From positions 60,093 through 124,092 of the forward strand of contig NZ_LXET01000062.1 in the NCBI RefSeq assembly GCF_001655005.1: a stretch of 64,000 bases of DNA. The letters are read 5' to 3'. Positions 36,473-45,183 of this stretch are shown piece by piece. This stretch comes from Hafnia paralvei ATCC 29927 (GTDB taxonomy: Bacteria > Pseudomonadota > Gammaproteobacteria > Enterobacterales > Enterobacteriaceae). Positions within the stretch are counted from its first letter, which is position 1, and each line of letters begins with the position of its first letter. The translations under genes and the position numbers were made by a program. The notes under the pieces were generated by a model. That model ran no database searches. It was not told the DNA's origin and saw only the letters and a program-made list of their open reading frames with translations.

Positions 36473-37599
36473 AACGTCACCTGATGATTTTTTAATGCTT
36501 CAAGGATTCGTTGGCAGGCATGTCCGTCGCCATACGGGTTATGTGCTCGGCTCATCGCATGATATTCCTCATCATCCGTTAGCAACCGACTGACCTGTTC
36601 CAATATCTTTTTAGTATCTGTTCCAACTAAACGTACTGTCCCTGCCGTAACAGCTTCAGGACGTTCAGTGGTATCTCGCATAACCAATACAGGTTTTCCG
36701 AGAGAAGGCGCTTCTTCCTGAATACCACCGGAGTCCGTTAGGATCATATAGGCGTGATTCATGAGATAGACAAACGGCAGATAGTCTTGAGGCTCAATGA
36801 GAATAACGTTATCGATGCCGCGTAAAATACGGTTAACAGGTTCGCTGACGTTCGGGTTCAGATGCACAGGATATACAACCTGTACATCAGGATGAGAACG
36901 GGCGATTTCAGCTAAGGCGCTACAGATACGCTCAAAACCACCTCCAAAACTTTCTCGACGATGTCCCGTAACCAAAATCAGCTTTTTCGTTTTATCTAGG
37001 AACGGATAGCGAAGGTCTAGACTTTTTTTCAGTTCTTCATTGCCCAACACACGATCGCGAACCCAAATCAACGCATCAATGACGGTATTACCTGTGATAA
37101 AAATATTTGTATCTGAGATGGCTTCTCTGATGAGGTTCTGCTTTGAAGTTTCCGTCGGGGCAAAATGGAACATAGCCATATGACCGGTCAATGTTCGGTT
37201 CGCCTCTTCCGGCCATGGAGAATACAGATTCCCGGTTCTCAGCCCCGCTTCAACGTGACCGACGGGAATACGCTGATAAAAGGCAGCCAAGCTGGCGGCC
37301 ATGGTCGTCGTCGTATCACCGTGAACTAATACTACGTCAGGTTTGAAATCCTCCAATACCGGCTTCAAACCTTCCAGAATGCGACAAGTTATTTCACTGA
37401 GTCCCTGGCCAGGTCTCATAATATTCAGGTCATAATCAGGCGTAATTTCAAATAAGTTTAGTACCTGATCCAACATCTCACGATGCTGAGCTGTTACGCA
37501 GACTTTCGCCTCAAAGGCACTATCCTTTGCCAAAGCATGAACCAGCGGAGCCATTTTAATGGCCTCAGGACGGGTTCCAAATACAGTCAATACTTTCAC
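36469..37599 (-). CDS. wecB: UDP-N-acetylglucosamine 2-epimerase (non-hydrolysing)
   Basis: Interconverts UDP-GlcNAc and UDP-ManNAc. 376 aa, as in E. coli. MKVLTVFGTRPEAIKMAPL opens the first Rossmann domain. HGDTTTT, HVEAGLRTGN, TGHRRESFGGGF and DSGGIQEEAPSLGKPVLV are the conserved active-site blocks. 85 bases separate it from wzzE upstream. Confidence 0.97.
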   Translation of the reverse strand: MKVLTVFGTRPEAIKMAPLVHALAKDSAFEAKVCVTAQHREMLDQVLNLFEITPDYDLNIMRPGQGLSEITCRILEGLKPVLEDFKPDVVLVHGDTTTTMAASLAAFYQRIPVGHVEAGLRTGNLYSPWPEEANRTLTGHMAMFHFAPTETSKQNLIREAISDTNIFITGNTVIDALIWVRDRVLGNEELKKSLDLRYPFLDKTKKLILVTGHRRESFGGGFERICSALAEIARSHPDVQVVYPVHLNPNVSEPVNRILRGIDNVILIEPQDYLPFVYLMNHAYMILTDSGGIQEEAPSLGKPVLVMRDTTERPEAVTAGTVRLVGTDTKKILEQVSRLLTDDEEYHAMSRAHNPYGDGHACQRILEALKNHQVTL

Positions 37600-37684
37600 T
37601 GTAGATCTCTTTTTATCAGTAAATTACGGCCATCAGCCGTAGTTTGGGCACCTTCCGGTGCCCAATAGGATGAATTCAGATAAC

Positions 37685-38719
37685 TTACGGGCGAGTTCGT
37701 CTCACTAACGCCACCCCAGCGCCGACTAAAGCGCCGATAGCTCCCCACATCACGAGCATAAAGCCTCGGCGTGGACTATCGCGTTTAACCGGTTCTTCCG
37801 GTGTGCGAAGATAACGATAGGTCTGGAATTTGCTATCCAATGTTGGTCCAACATTGAGCGTATTGAGCATCGCGCGATTTTGATCATAATCCAGATCGTA
37901 GCTTGGTCCTGATGCCTGAAGTGCTTCTAAACGAGCCTGCAGCATAGGGCGGCCTAACATAAACAAATCCGCTGCAGGCAGTTGCTCTGCTGGAGTATCA
38001 GTGCGAGAACTGCTAATACCCTGCTGCTGTGCGATCTTTAATCCTTGCTCAAGCCCCTTAACCTCTCGCTGATAAATGGCGGAGGCCACTTCTTCTTGGC
38101 GTTTCACCTGCGCTTTGAGAGAAATAGTACGAGCAGCCCACGCGCCCTGAATCTCTTCATTCAAATGGCTAGCTGCTTGCTGACTGGCAAAATCAACATA
38201 TTGTCGTAGCAACGTATTCGCATCTGCTGCCGTCTCTGCGATTAATTTGACGCTATCATTGGTTTTTTTCGCATCGTCGCGGGGAATGAACACAATGTTA
38301 TTCACCATCTCATCCAGCAAGGCTGCATCAGCTTTAACATCGCCCTCTTTGCGTTCTTGGTAATATTTGCTCTTTAGCCAGAAATCGCGACGAGTATCAT
38401 ACGCCGCTAATTGCATAATGAACTCATTATAGGCTTCATCAGCAATACTGGGCTCAAGTGTCTGGTTACCGCCAATTCGTTGATCAAGATTGCGTAAAAA
38501 CTGCTGCTGAGAATAATAACCGCCCAACAGATTTACCGTCGGCTTATCAGTGATAGCGGTAGCACTCCACTCCTGCTTCATCAGAAAAGAAACAAGTATC
38601 GCAACGATAGCAAAAGCGGCAGCTACACCAATTATCCAAGCCTTGCCCTGCCAAAGGGTGCGGCACAAACCGCGAATATCCAACTCGTTTTCAACGGGCA
38701 TTTCGTTCTGGTTCGACAT
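37685..38719 (-). CDS. wzzE: ECA polysaccharide chain length modulator WzzE
   Basis: Inner membrane Wzz-family protein that sets ECA chain length and is needed for cyclic ECA. Two membrane helices (about 28-48 and near 318-337) flank a periplasmic helical domain; the second carries the family's Pro-rich approach (EEPVKRDSPRRGFMLVMWG). I choose ATG 38719 (344 aa, MSNQNEMPVENELDIRGL); ATGs at 38734 and 38737 would add a few residues without a better site. Confidence 0.94.
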   Translation of the reverse strand: MSNQNEMPVENELDIRGLCRTLWQGKAWIIGVAAAFAIVAILVSFLMKQEWSATAITDKPTVNLLGGYYSQQQFLRNLDQRIGGNQTLEPSIADEAYNEFIMQLAAYDTRRDFWLKSKYYQERKEGDVKADAALLDEMVNNIVFIPRDDAKKTNDSVKLIAETAADANTLLRQYVDFASQQAASHLNEEIQGAWAARTISLKAQVKRQEEVASAIYQREVKGLEQGLKIAQQQGISSSRTDTPAEQLPAADLFMLGRPMLQARLEALQASGPSYDLDYDQNRAMLNTLNVGPTLDSKFQTYRYLRTPEEPVKRDSPRRGFMLVMWGAIGALVGAGVALVRRTRP

Positions 38720-38746
38720 TGTCTCAATTTCCATCACTACATCAGG

Positions 38747-39841
38747 TTAAGCTTTTTTGCGCTGCGCCGCGTTACGGAGTCGCCGCTTCATACGCTTAAT
38801 ATAACGGGCTACACGCCACGCGCGTTTTATACAATATCCGTACATGAAAAATGCAAGCAAGAATAATGCCAACATTACCCATTCAGGCATAAATTGTAAC
38901 CTTTCGCCTAATACGCCAATTGCCGCCAACAGTGCCGCAGCGACAGTGATAAGAACGAAAGCCTGACGGGAGGTAAAGCCGGCACGCATAATCAAATGAT
39001 GAATATGCTGGCGATCTGGTGAGAAAGGGCTCATTCCTTTGCGCAATCTGCGATACATGATGGCAATCATATCCATCAGTGGGATCGCTATCATCCAAAG
39101 CGCCGTCACCGGATTCATCGGATGTGATTTTCCCTGAGTGCTCTGCAACAGGATCCAAATCACCGTGAAACCGATCAGGGTACTACCCGCATCGCCCATA
39201 AAGACTTTATAACGGCGCCCCAAAATCCCAAGGTTTAGCACGATGTAAGGTAAGATTGCCGCAATAATAGCGAAACACCATAGCGCTAAATCTCCTTGGT
39301 GATCCTGAAAAAGCAGAATCCCCATGGCGGCAAAGGTCACACAAGATAACCCGCCCAGCAGGCCATCGATCCCATCCACCATATTGAACGCATTGATGGC
39401 GGCCCAAACGGCAAACAGAGTGACGACATAGCCAAATGGCCCAAGATTTAGCTCCCACGGGCCTAACACATGCCCCAAGGTCATGAGATATAAGCCGCCG
39501 TAAACCATCATGGCAATGGCGATCAATGCCTGTACCGTTGCTCGGAATTTCACACTGATATCAAATCGGTCATCCAATGCACCGACCAGCACTAAGATGC
39601 CTGCACAAATCAGGTAAAGCTTCGCATGGGGTATATACGGCTGGAAGAAGAGGAAAGTAAAACAAATACCCGCGTAAACAGAAATACCGCCGACCAAAGG
39701 TATCAACCCTTGATGGCGTTTACGATAGTTCGGCTTATCTACTAGCCCTATTTTTTTTGCAACTTTCCGAGCAAAAAACAAGAACGCAAATGAGAATAGG
39801 AAGATAAGGAGAAGACTCATACTCATATCGAGTAAATTCAC
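38747..39841 (-). CDS. wecA: UDP-GlcNAc:undecaprenyl-phosphate GlcNAc-1-P transferase
   Basis: Makes lipid I for ECA and many O antigens; the target of tunicamycin. 364 aa with eleven hydrophobic segments. Conserved LVDKPNYRKRHQGLIPLVGG, DDRFD (about 90-94), NAFNMVDGIDGL (about 150-161) and the cytoplasmic loop SPFSPDRQHIHHLIM. Starts with GTG at 39841 (GTG-AAT-TTA-CTC), the same start as E. coli wecA. First gene of the ECA operon; 282 bases to rho. Confidence 0.97.
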   Translation of the reverse strand: MNLLDMSMSLLLIFLFSFAFLFFARKVAKKIGLVDKPNYRKRHQGLIPLVGGISVYAGICFTFLFFQPYIPHAKLYLICAGILVLVGALDDRFDISVKFRATVQALIAIAMMVYGGLYLMTLGHVLGPWELNLGPFGYVVTLFAVWAAINAFNMVDGIDGLLGGLSCVTFAAMGILLFQDHQGDLALWCFAIIAAILPYIVLNLGILGRRYKVFMGDAGSTLIGFTVIWILLQSTQGKSHPMNPVTALWMIAIPLMDMIAIMYRRLRKGMSPFSPDRQHIHHLIMRAGFTSRQAFVLITVAAALLAAIGVLGERLQFMPEWVMLALFLLAFFMYGYCIKRAWRVARYIKRMKRRLRNAAQRKKA

Positions 39842-40076
39842 GGTTAACTGCTCTCTGTTCTTATTGCCAACAAAAGAATTAGTTTGCTAAACAACGCTAT
39901 AACAACCTATATCCCATGGATAGTACACCGCACTAAAAGCTAAATACATCCCAAATAGACTCAATTGTTAACCTCGCACTTAAAATGTCTGTGCTAAAAC
40001 AATAGTCCTCATTTAGAAAAGTATGCGATGCGCGCTCCTATATTTTAATCAACAATCGTATCCGTTAAATGAGAAA

Positions 40077-40104
40077 AACGCCATGTTATCTCTAACATGG
40101 CGTT
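40077..40104 (-). terminator. Terminator of rho
   Basis: Perfect 12-base-pair stem AACGCCATGTTA/TAACATGGCGTT with a four-base loop, followed on the minus strand by TTTCTC. Between it and wecA (39842-40073) lies AT-rich DNA that should hold the ECA promoter; I could not pick one with confidence. Confidence 0.85.
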
Positions 40105-40123
40105 TCCCCGAGTTTTCTGGCTA

Positions 40124-41383
40124 TTACGAACGTTTCATCATATCGAAGAAATCATCGTTCGTTTTTGTCATCGCAAGCTTATTGATGAGGAACTCCATGG
40201 CATCAATCTCACCCATAGGATGAATAATCTTACGCAGAATCCACATTTTCTGCAGCTCTTCAGACGTGGTCAAAAGCTCTTCTTTACGAGTACCAGAACG
40301 GTTGTAATCAATCGCAGGGAACACGCGTTTTTCCGCAATTTTACGGGAAAGATGCAGTTCCATGTTGCCGGTACCTTTAAATTCTTCATAGATGACTTCA
40401 TCCATTTTAGAACCGGTATCAACTAATGCGGTGGCAATGATTGTCAGGCTACCGCCCTCTTCCACGTTACGTGCAGCACCGAAGAAGCGCTTTGGACGAT
40501 GCAGGGCGTTAGCATCTACACCACCGGTCAACACTTTACCTGACGCTGGAACAACGGTGTTGTAGGCACGAGCCAAACGGGTGATAGAGTCCAGAAGAAT
40601 AATAACGTCTTTCTTATGTTCAACCAGACGCTTGGCTTTTTCGATAACCATTTCAGCAACCTGAACGTGGCGAGATGCTGGTTCGTCAAAGGTAGAAGCA
40701 ATAACTTCACCTTTCACCAATCGCTGCATCTCGGTAACTTCTTCTGGACGTTCGTCGATAAGAAGAACCATCAAAGTACAGTCAGGGTGGTTATAAGCGA
40801 TGCTCTGTGCAATGTTTTGCAGCAGCATCGTTTTACCCGCTTTCGGTGGCGCCACGATCAGACCACGTTGACCACGACCGATCGGAGATGCCAAATCCAA
40901 GACACGAGCCGTCAAATCTTCAGTGGAACCATTGCCGCGTTCCATACGAAGACGAGAGTTTGCATGTAAAGGAGTAAGGTTTTCGAACAGAATTTTACTG
41001 CGGGCGTTTTCTGGTTTGTCGTAGTTAACTTCGTTAACTTTTAACAGGGCAAAATAACGTTCACCTTCTTTAGGAGGACGGATTTTACCGGAAATAGTAT
41101 CGCCAGTGCGAAGGTTGAAACGGCGGATTTGGCTTGGAGAAACATAGATATCATCAGGGCCTGCTAGGTAGGAACTATCGCCTGAACGGAGGAAACCAAA
41201 TCCGTCCTGCAATATTTCTAGCACCCCATCACCGAAGATATCTTCGCCGCTTTTTGCATGTTGTTTCAGGATTGCAAAAATAATGTCCTGTTTGCGCATA
41301 CGAGCCAGATTCTCTAGGCCCATGTTTTCGCCGAGAGTAATTAGCTCAGAGACCGGCGTATTCTTTAATTCGGTAAGATTCAT
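40124..41383 (-). CDS. rho: Transcription termination factor Rho
   Basis: Hexameric RNA-dependent ATPase that ends transcription at unstructured C-rich RNA. ATG 41383 (MNLTELKNTPVSELITLGE) gives 419 aa, as in E. coli. An N-terminal RNA-binding domain (GDGVLEILQDGFGFLRS) is followed by the RecA-like motor with Walker A APPKAGKT (near 178-185) and the Q/R-loop regions (VDANALHRPKRFFGAARN). The same frame stays open 45 codons upstream, but that extension is not Rho. Two leader ORFs precede it, coupled by ATGA overlaps. Confidence 0.98.
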   Translation of the reverse strand: MNLTELKNTPVSELITLGENMGLENLARMRKQDIIFAILKQHAKSGEDIFGDGVLEILQDGFGFLRSGDSSYLAGPDDIYVSPSQIRRFNLRTGDTISGKIRPPKEGERYFALLKVNEVNYDKPENARSKILFENLTPLHANSRLRMERGNGSTEDLTARVLDLASPIGRGQRGLIVAPPKAGKTMLLQNIAQSIAYNHPDCTLMVLLIDERPEEVTEMQRLVKGEVIASTFDEPASRHVQVAEMVIEKAKRLVEHKKDVIILLDSITRLARAYNTVVPASGKVLTGGVDANALHRPKRFFGAARNVEEGGSLTIIATALVDTGSKMDEVIYEEFKGTGNMELHLSRKIAEKRVFPAIDYNRSGTRKEELLTTSEELQKMWILRKIIHPMGEIDAMEFLINKLAMTKTNDDFFDMMKRS

Positions 41384-41472
41384 AATGGTGGGTTCTTTAA
41401 ACTCGGGGTATATCTCGAACGTATTGTGAATGGTATGACAGGGGTCATCCATGCCTGTTTGTGGACTTTCAT
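41380..41472 (-). CDS. Candidate rho leader ORF 2 (30 aa)
   Basis: ATG at 41472 to a TGA at 41380-41382 that shares ATGA with the rho start. The product begins MKVHKQAWMTPVIPF and is basic and otherwise unfamiliar. E. coli has a rho leader peptide (rhoL) in this interval, but I see no clear likeness. Stop-start overlap suggests coupling to rho translation. Real coding status unknown. Confidence 0.4.
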   Translation of the reverse strand: MKVHKQAWMTPVIPFTIRSRYTPSLKNPPL

Positions 41473-41549
41473 AGCACCCAGTATGGATTACAGCGCGGAT
41501 AAATCGCACCCATGCCAAAAGATTGCAGATCCAATTCGCGTGTACTCAT
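41469..41549 (-). CDS. Candidate rho leader ORF 1 (26 aa)
   Basis: ATG at 41549, product begins MSTRELDLQSFGMGAIYPR, with its TGA overlapping the ATG of leader ORF 2 (ATGA at 41469-41472). No good ribosome site. It may be the counterpart of rhoL by position. The 270 bases further upstream to trxA (41550-41819) show no gene; they should hold the rho promoter and part of the leader. Confidence 0.35.
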   Translation of the reverse strand: MSTRELDLQSFGMGAIYPRCNPYWVL

Positions 41550-41819
41550 TGATGATATGAAGGTGCCTTACGGTTTAAAACCTATGTTTTAGCTTGCTGG
41601 CCCCAACCGTGATGACCGCAGTAGTTCTCGAAGGTCACACTAGGGTTTAAAACACAGAGGTCTCAAAACAGAATAAAACTTAGATTCTAACTTTATGATT
41701 CAAACTACAGGTAAGTACTGTATTGCAGTGAGGTTAAACTTAACACGCTTATTCGCGGACGTCTAGCGGTCAGTCGCAAGAAAACGACTAACCACCAGAC
41801 AACATCATAAATATGATGG

Positions 41820-42146
41820 TTACAGATTCGCGTCCAAGAACTCTTTCAATTGAGTTTTGGACAAAGCACCGACCTTAGTCGCAGCCACTGCGCCGTTTTT
41901 AAACAGCAGCAGGGTTGGAATACCGCGAATGCCAAACTTCGGCGCAGTCGCCGGGTTTTCATCGATATTCAGTTTAGCAATGGTCAACTTGCCTTCGTAT
42001 TCAGTCGCGATTTCATCCAAAATCGGAGCAATCATCTTGCATGGACCACACCATTCTGCCCAGAAATCAACCAGAATCGGGCCTTCAGCTTTTAATACAT
42101 CGGTATCGAAGCTGTTGTCACTCAGGTGAACAATTTTATCGCTCAT
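41820..42146 (-). CDS. trxA: Thioredoxin 1
   Basis: Small redox protein reducing ribonucleotide reductase, PAPS reductase and others. 108 aa, one less than E. coli with its Met. Active site WCGPC at 32-36, cis-proline region GIRGIPTLLLF. Divergent from rhlB with 168 bases between. Confidence 0.98.
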   Translation of the reverse strand: MSDKIVHLSDNSFDTDVLKAEGPILVDFWAEWCGPCKMIAPILDEIATEYEGKLTIAKLNIDENPATAPKFGIRGIPTLLLFKNGAVAATKVGALSKTQLKEFLDANL

Positions 42147-42314
42147 GTTCTACTCCACAGGATTAAGTCTGCCTTTATTGGTATAATCTTAACCTACTAG
42201 ACCGATCATCTTCCAATAAAGGGTTGACTTTATTTCAACGGATACGCGTTCGTAAAGCAATACTTTCGTGAACGTCTTTCGTGAACATAGCGTTAACTGT
42301 TATTCTACGACACT

Positions 42315-43604
42315 ATGAGCAAAACACACTTAACTGAACAGAAGTTCGCCGACTTCGCCCTGCACCCAACGGTGGTCAAAGCCCTTGAATCTAAAGGCTT
42401 TCATAACTGCACGCCTATTCAGGCACTCGCATTACCCCTGACAGTGAATGGGCGTGATGTAGCAGGTCAGGCACAAACAGGCACCGGCAAGACGCTGGCT
42501 TTTTTAGCGTCAACTTTCCATTATTTACTCACTCATCCTGTCGCAGAGAACCGTAAAACCAATCAGCCAAGAGCGCTGATTATGGCTCCGACACGTGAAT
42601 TAGCCGTTCAAATTCACTCTGATGCCGAGGCACTTGCGCACGAAACAGGTCTGAAACTTGGTTTGGCATACGGTGGCGATGGCTACGATAAACAGCTGAA
42701 AGTGCTCGAAAGTGGTGTTGATATTCTGATTGGCACTACGGGTCGCTTGATCGACTATGCTAAACAAGGCCATATTGACCTCGGCTGTATTCAGGTTGTG
42801 GTTCTTGATGAAGCCGACCGCATGTTCGACTTAGGCTTTATTAAAGATATCCGCTGGCTATTCCGTCGGATGCCTGCGACCAATCAGCGCCTAAATATGA
42901 TGTTCTCCGCTACATTATCTTATCGTGTACGCGAACTGGCCTTCGAACATATGAACAACGCTGAATATATTGAAGTGGAACCAGAACAAAAAACGGGTCA
43001 TCGCATTAAAGAAGAGCTGTTCTACCCTTCTAACGAAGAAAAAATGCGTTTATTACAGACGCTGATCGAAGAAGAGTGGCCAGATCGCTGCATTATTTTT
43101 GCCAATACCAAGCACCGCTGCGAAGATATCTGGGGCCATTTAGCCGCAGACGGACATCGTGTAGGCCTGCTGACAGGCGATGTGGCTCAGAAAAAACGTC
43201 TGCGTATTCTGGATGACTTCACCAAAGGCAATCTGGATATCTTAGTGGCAACCGACGTGGCTGCCCGTGGATTACATATCCCACTGGTGACTCACGTATT
43301 CAACTACGACTTACCTGACGATTGTGAAGACTACGTTCACCGTATCGGCCGAACTGGGCGTGCAGGTGAAAGTGGCTATTCCATCACACTAGCTTGTGAA
43401 GAATATGTACTCAATCTGCCGGCAATTGAGGCCTATATCGAGCACTCAATCCCCGTAAGTAAGTACAATAGCGAAGCGCTGCTGACTGATTTACCTGCAC
43501 CGAAGCGATTAACTCGCCCTCGGAGTAACAACGGCCAACGCCGTAGTTCAGGTCCGCGCCGTAATAACGGTTCGATGCGTCAAAGTCGTAAACGTACGAG
43601 TTAA
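42315..43604 (+). CDS. rhlB: ATP-dependent RNA helicase RhlB
   Basis: DEAD-box helicase of the RNA degradosome; unwinds RNA for PNPase on the RNase E scaffold. 429 aa. Q-motif FHNCTPIQALALPL, Walker A AQTGTGKT (near 53-60), DEAD at VLDEADRM, SAT in FSATLS, and HRIGRTGRAG. The Arg/Ser/Asn-rich C-terminal tail (RSNNGQRRSSGPRRNN) is a few residues longer than in E. coli. Six bases separate it from gppA. Confidence 0.97.
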   Translation: MSKTHLTEQKFADFALHPTVVKALESKGFHNCTPIQALALPLTVNGRDVAGQAQTGTGKTLAFLASTFHYLLTHPVAENRKTNQPRALIMAPTRELAVQIHSDAEALAHETGLKLGLAYGGDGYDKQLKVLESGVDILIGTTGRLIDYAKQGHIDLGCIQVVVLDEADRMFDLGFIKDIRWLFRRMPATNQRLNMMFSATLSYRVRELAFEHMNNAEYIEVEPEQKTGHRIKEELFYPSNEEKMRLLQTLIEEEWPDRCIIFANTKHRCEDIWGHLAADGHRVGLLTGDVAQKKRLRILDDFTKGNLDILVATDVAARGLHIPLVTHVFNYDLPDDCEDYVHRIGRTGRAGESGYSITLACEEYVLNLPAIEAYIEHSIPVSKYNSEALLTDLPAPKRLTRPRSNNGQRRSSGPRRNNGSMRQSRKRTS

Positions 43605-43610
43605 TTATTT

Positions 43611-45104
43611 ATGCGCAGCTCCGCCTCATTGTATGCCGCTATTGATCTTGGTTCTAACAGCTTTCATATGCTGGTTGTGCGTGAGGTGGCGGGAAGTATT
43701 CAGGTACTGGCCCGTATTAAGCGCAAAGTACGTTTAGCTGCGGGTTTAGATAGCGAGAATCAACTATCTGACGAAGCCATGCAACGCGGTTGGCAATGCC
43801 TGCGCTTATTCTCTGAGCGCTTACAGGATATTCCGCGCGAACAAATCCGCGTGGTGGCAACCGCGACGTTGCGCATTGCTAAAAATGCGCAGCAGTTTAT
43901 TACTCAAGCTGAAGAAATCCTCGGCCGCCCAGTCCAAGTTATCAGTGGTGAAGAGGAAGCTCGCCTGATTTATCAAGGCGTAGCACATACCACAGGTGGC
44001 TCGGCGCAACGTTTAGTGGTGGATATCGGTGGCGGTAGCACCGAATTAGCGGCTGGGACAGGCGCGACGGCAGATGTCCTACACAGCCTTCAAATGGGAT
44101 GTGTGACATGGCTTGAACGCTATTTTAACGATCGTAATCTCACCCAAGAAAACTTCGATCGTGCAGGTCTGGCTGCGCGCGAGATGCTGTTGCCCGTGGT
44201 CGACAGCTTAAAACAGCATGGCTGGCAGATCTGCGTCGGGGCGTCAGGCACGGTTCAAGCGTTGCAGGAAATAATGGTTGCTCAGGGGATGGATGAACGC
44301 ATCACGCTGAACAAACTACTGCAAATGCGCCAACGCGCGATTCAGTGTGGCAAACTCGAAGAGCTGGAAATTGAAGGGCTCACTCTTGAGCGAGCGCTGG
44401 TGTTTCCGAGCGGCTTATCGATCCTGATTGCGATTTTCGAAACCTTAGAGATCGAAAGCATGACATTATCCGGCGGCGCTCTGCGCGAAGGTCTGGTGTA
44501 TGGCATGCTAGATCTTCCCGTGGAGCAGGATATTCGCTCGCGGACAATTCGTAATATTCAGCGCCGCTATCAGCTCGATATCGAGCAAGCTGAGCGTGTC
44601 AGCCTGCTGGCCGAAAGTTTTGTTCTGCAATTATCTAAAAGTTGGCAAATCGATAGCCGCAGTGCTGAGCTACTGCACTGGGCCTGTTTGCTGCATGAAG
44701 TTGGCCTAAGCGTAGACTTCAAACAGTCAACGCAGCATGCCGCCTATCTGATTAGAAACATAGATCTGCCAGGGTTTACCCCGGCACAAAAGAAGCTACT
44801 GGCTGCTTTGCTGCAAAATCAAAACGGCATGCTAGATATGACTGCTTTAAGTCAACAAAATGCGGTTCCACAAGAAATAGCACATCGCTTGTGCCGCATT
44901 CTACGGTTGGCGATTATCTTTGCTAGCCGCCGCCGTGATGACACCATGCCACTCCTGAATCTAAAAGCTGAAGGCGACAAATTACATGTTGTCCTACCCG
45001 CGGGTTGGCTACAGGCACACCCGCTACGCGCGGAAAACCTACATCAGGAAAGCCTGTGGGAAAGCTATGTACACTGGACCCTGTTGGTAGAAGAAATCGA
45101 ATAA
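43611..45104 (+). CDS. gppA: Guanosine-5'-triphosphate,3'-diphosphate pyrophosphatase
   Basis: Converts pppGpp to ppGpp and also acts as an exopolyphosphatase. 497 aa (E. coli 494). N-terminal actin-like Ppx/GppA domain with DLGSNSFHMLVVRE (12-25), ISGEEEARLIYQGV (near 112-125) and VVDIGGGSTEL (near 137); a helical HD-like C-terminal domain follows. Follows rhlB closely, as in E. coli. Confidence 0.96.
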   Translation: MRSSASLYAAIDLGSNSFHMLVVREVAGSIQVLARIKRKVRLAAGLDSENQLSDEAMQRGWQCLRLFSERLQDIPREQIRVVATATLRIAKNAQQFITQAEEILGRPVQVISGEEEARLIYQGVAHTTGGSAQRLVVDIGGGSTELAAGTGATADVLHSLQMGCVTWLERYFNDRNLTQENFDRAGLAAREMLLPVVDSLKQHGWQICVGASGTVQALQEIMVAQGMDERITLNKLLQMRQRAIQCGKLEELEIEGLTLERALVFPSGLSILIAIFETLEIESMTLSGGALREGLVYGMLDLPVEQDIRSRTIRNIQRRYQLDIEQAERVSLLAESFVLQLSKSWQIDSRSAELLHWACLLHEVGLSVDFKQSTQHAAYLIRNIDLPGFTPAQKKLLAALLQNQNGMLDMTALSQQNAVPQEIAHRLCRILRLAIIFASRRRDDTMPLLNLKAEGDKLHVVLPAGWLQAHPLRAENLHQESLWESYVHWTLLVEEIE

Positions 45105-45123
45105 GCCCGATTTAATGATATGA

Positions 45124-45149
45124 AAAAGGCATCCTAACAGATGCCTTTT
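45124..45149. terminator. Bidirectional terminator between gppA and rep
   Basis: Ten-base-pair stem AAAAGGCATC/GATGCCTTTT with a six-base loop. A and T flanks make it work on both strands for these convergent genes. Confidence 0.85.
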
Positions 45150-45183
45150 CTCATTATGAACGATGAAATACGCGCAATAACAA

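Noticed and set aside
41384..41518. 45-codon in-frame N-terminal extension of rho
   Set aside because: Rho begins MNLTELKNTP in all relatives known to me; the extension overlaps the leader ORFs and is not Rho-like.
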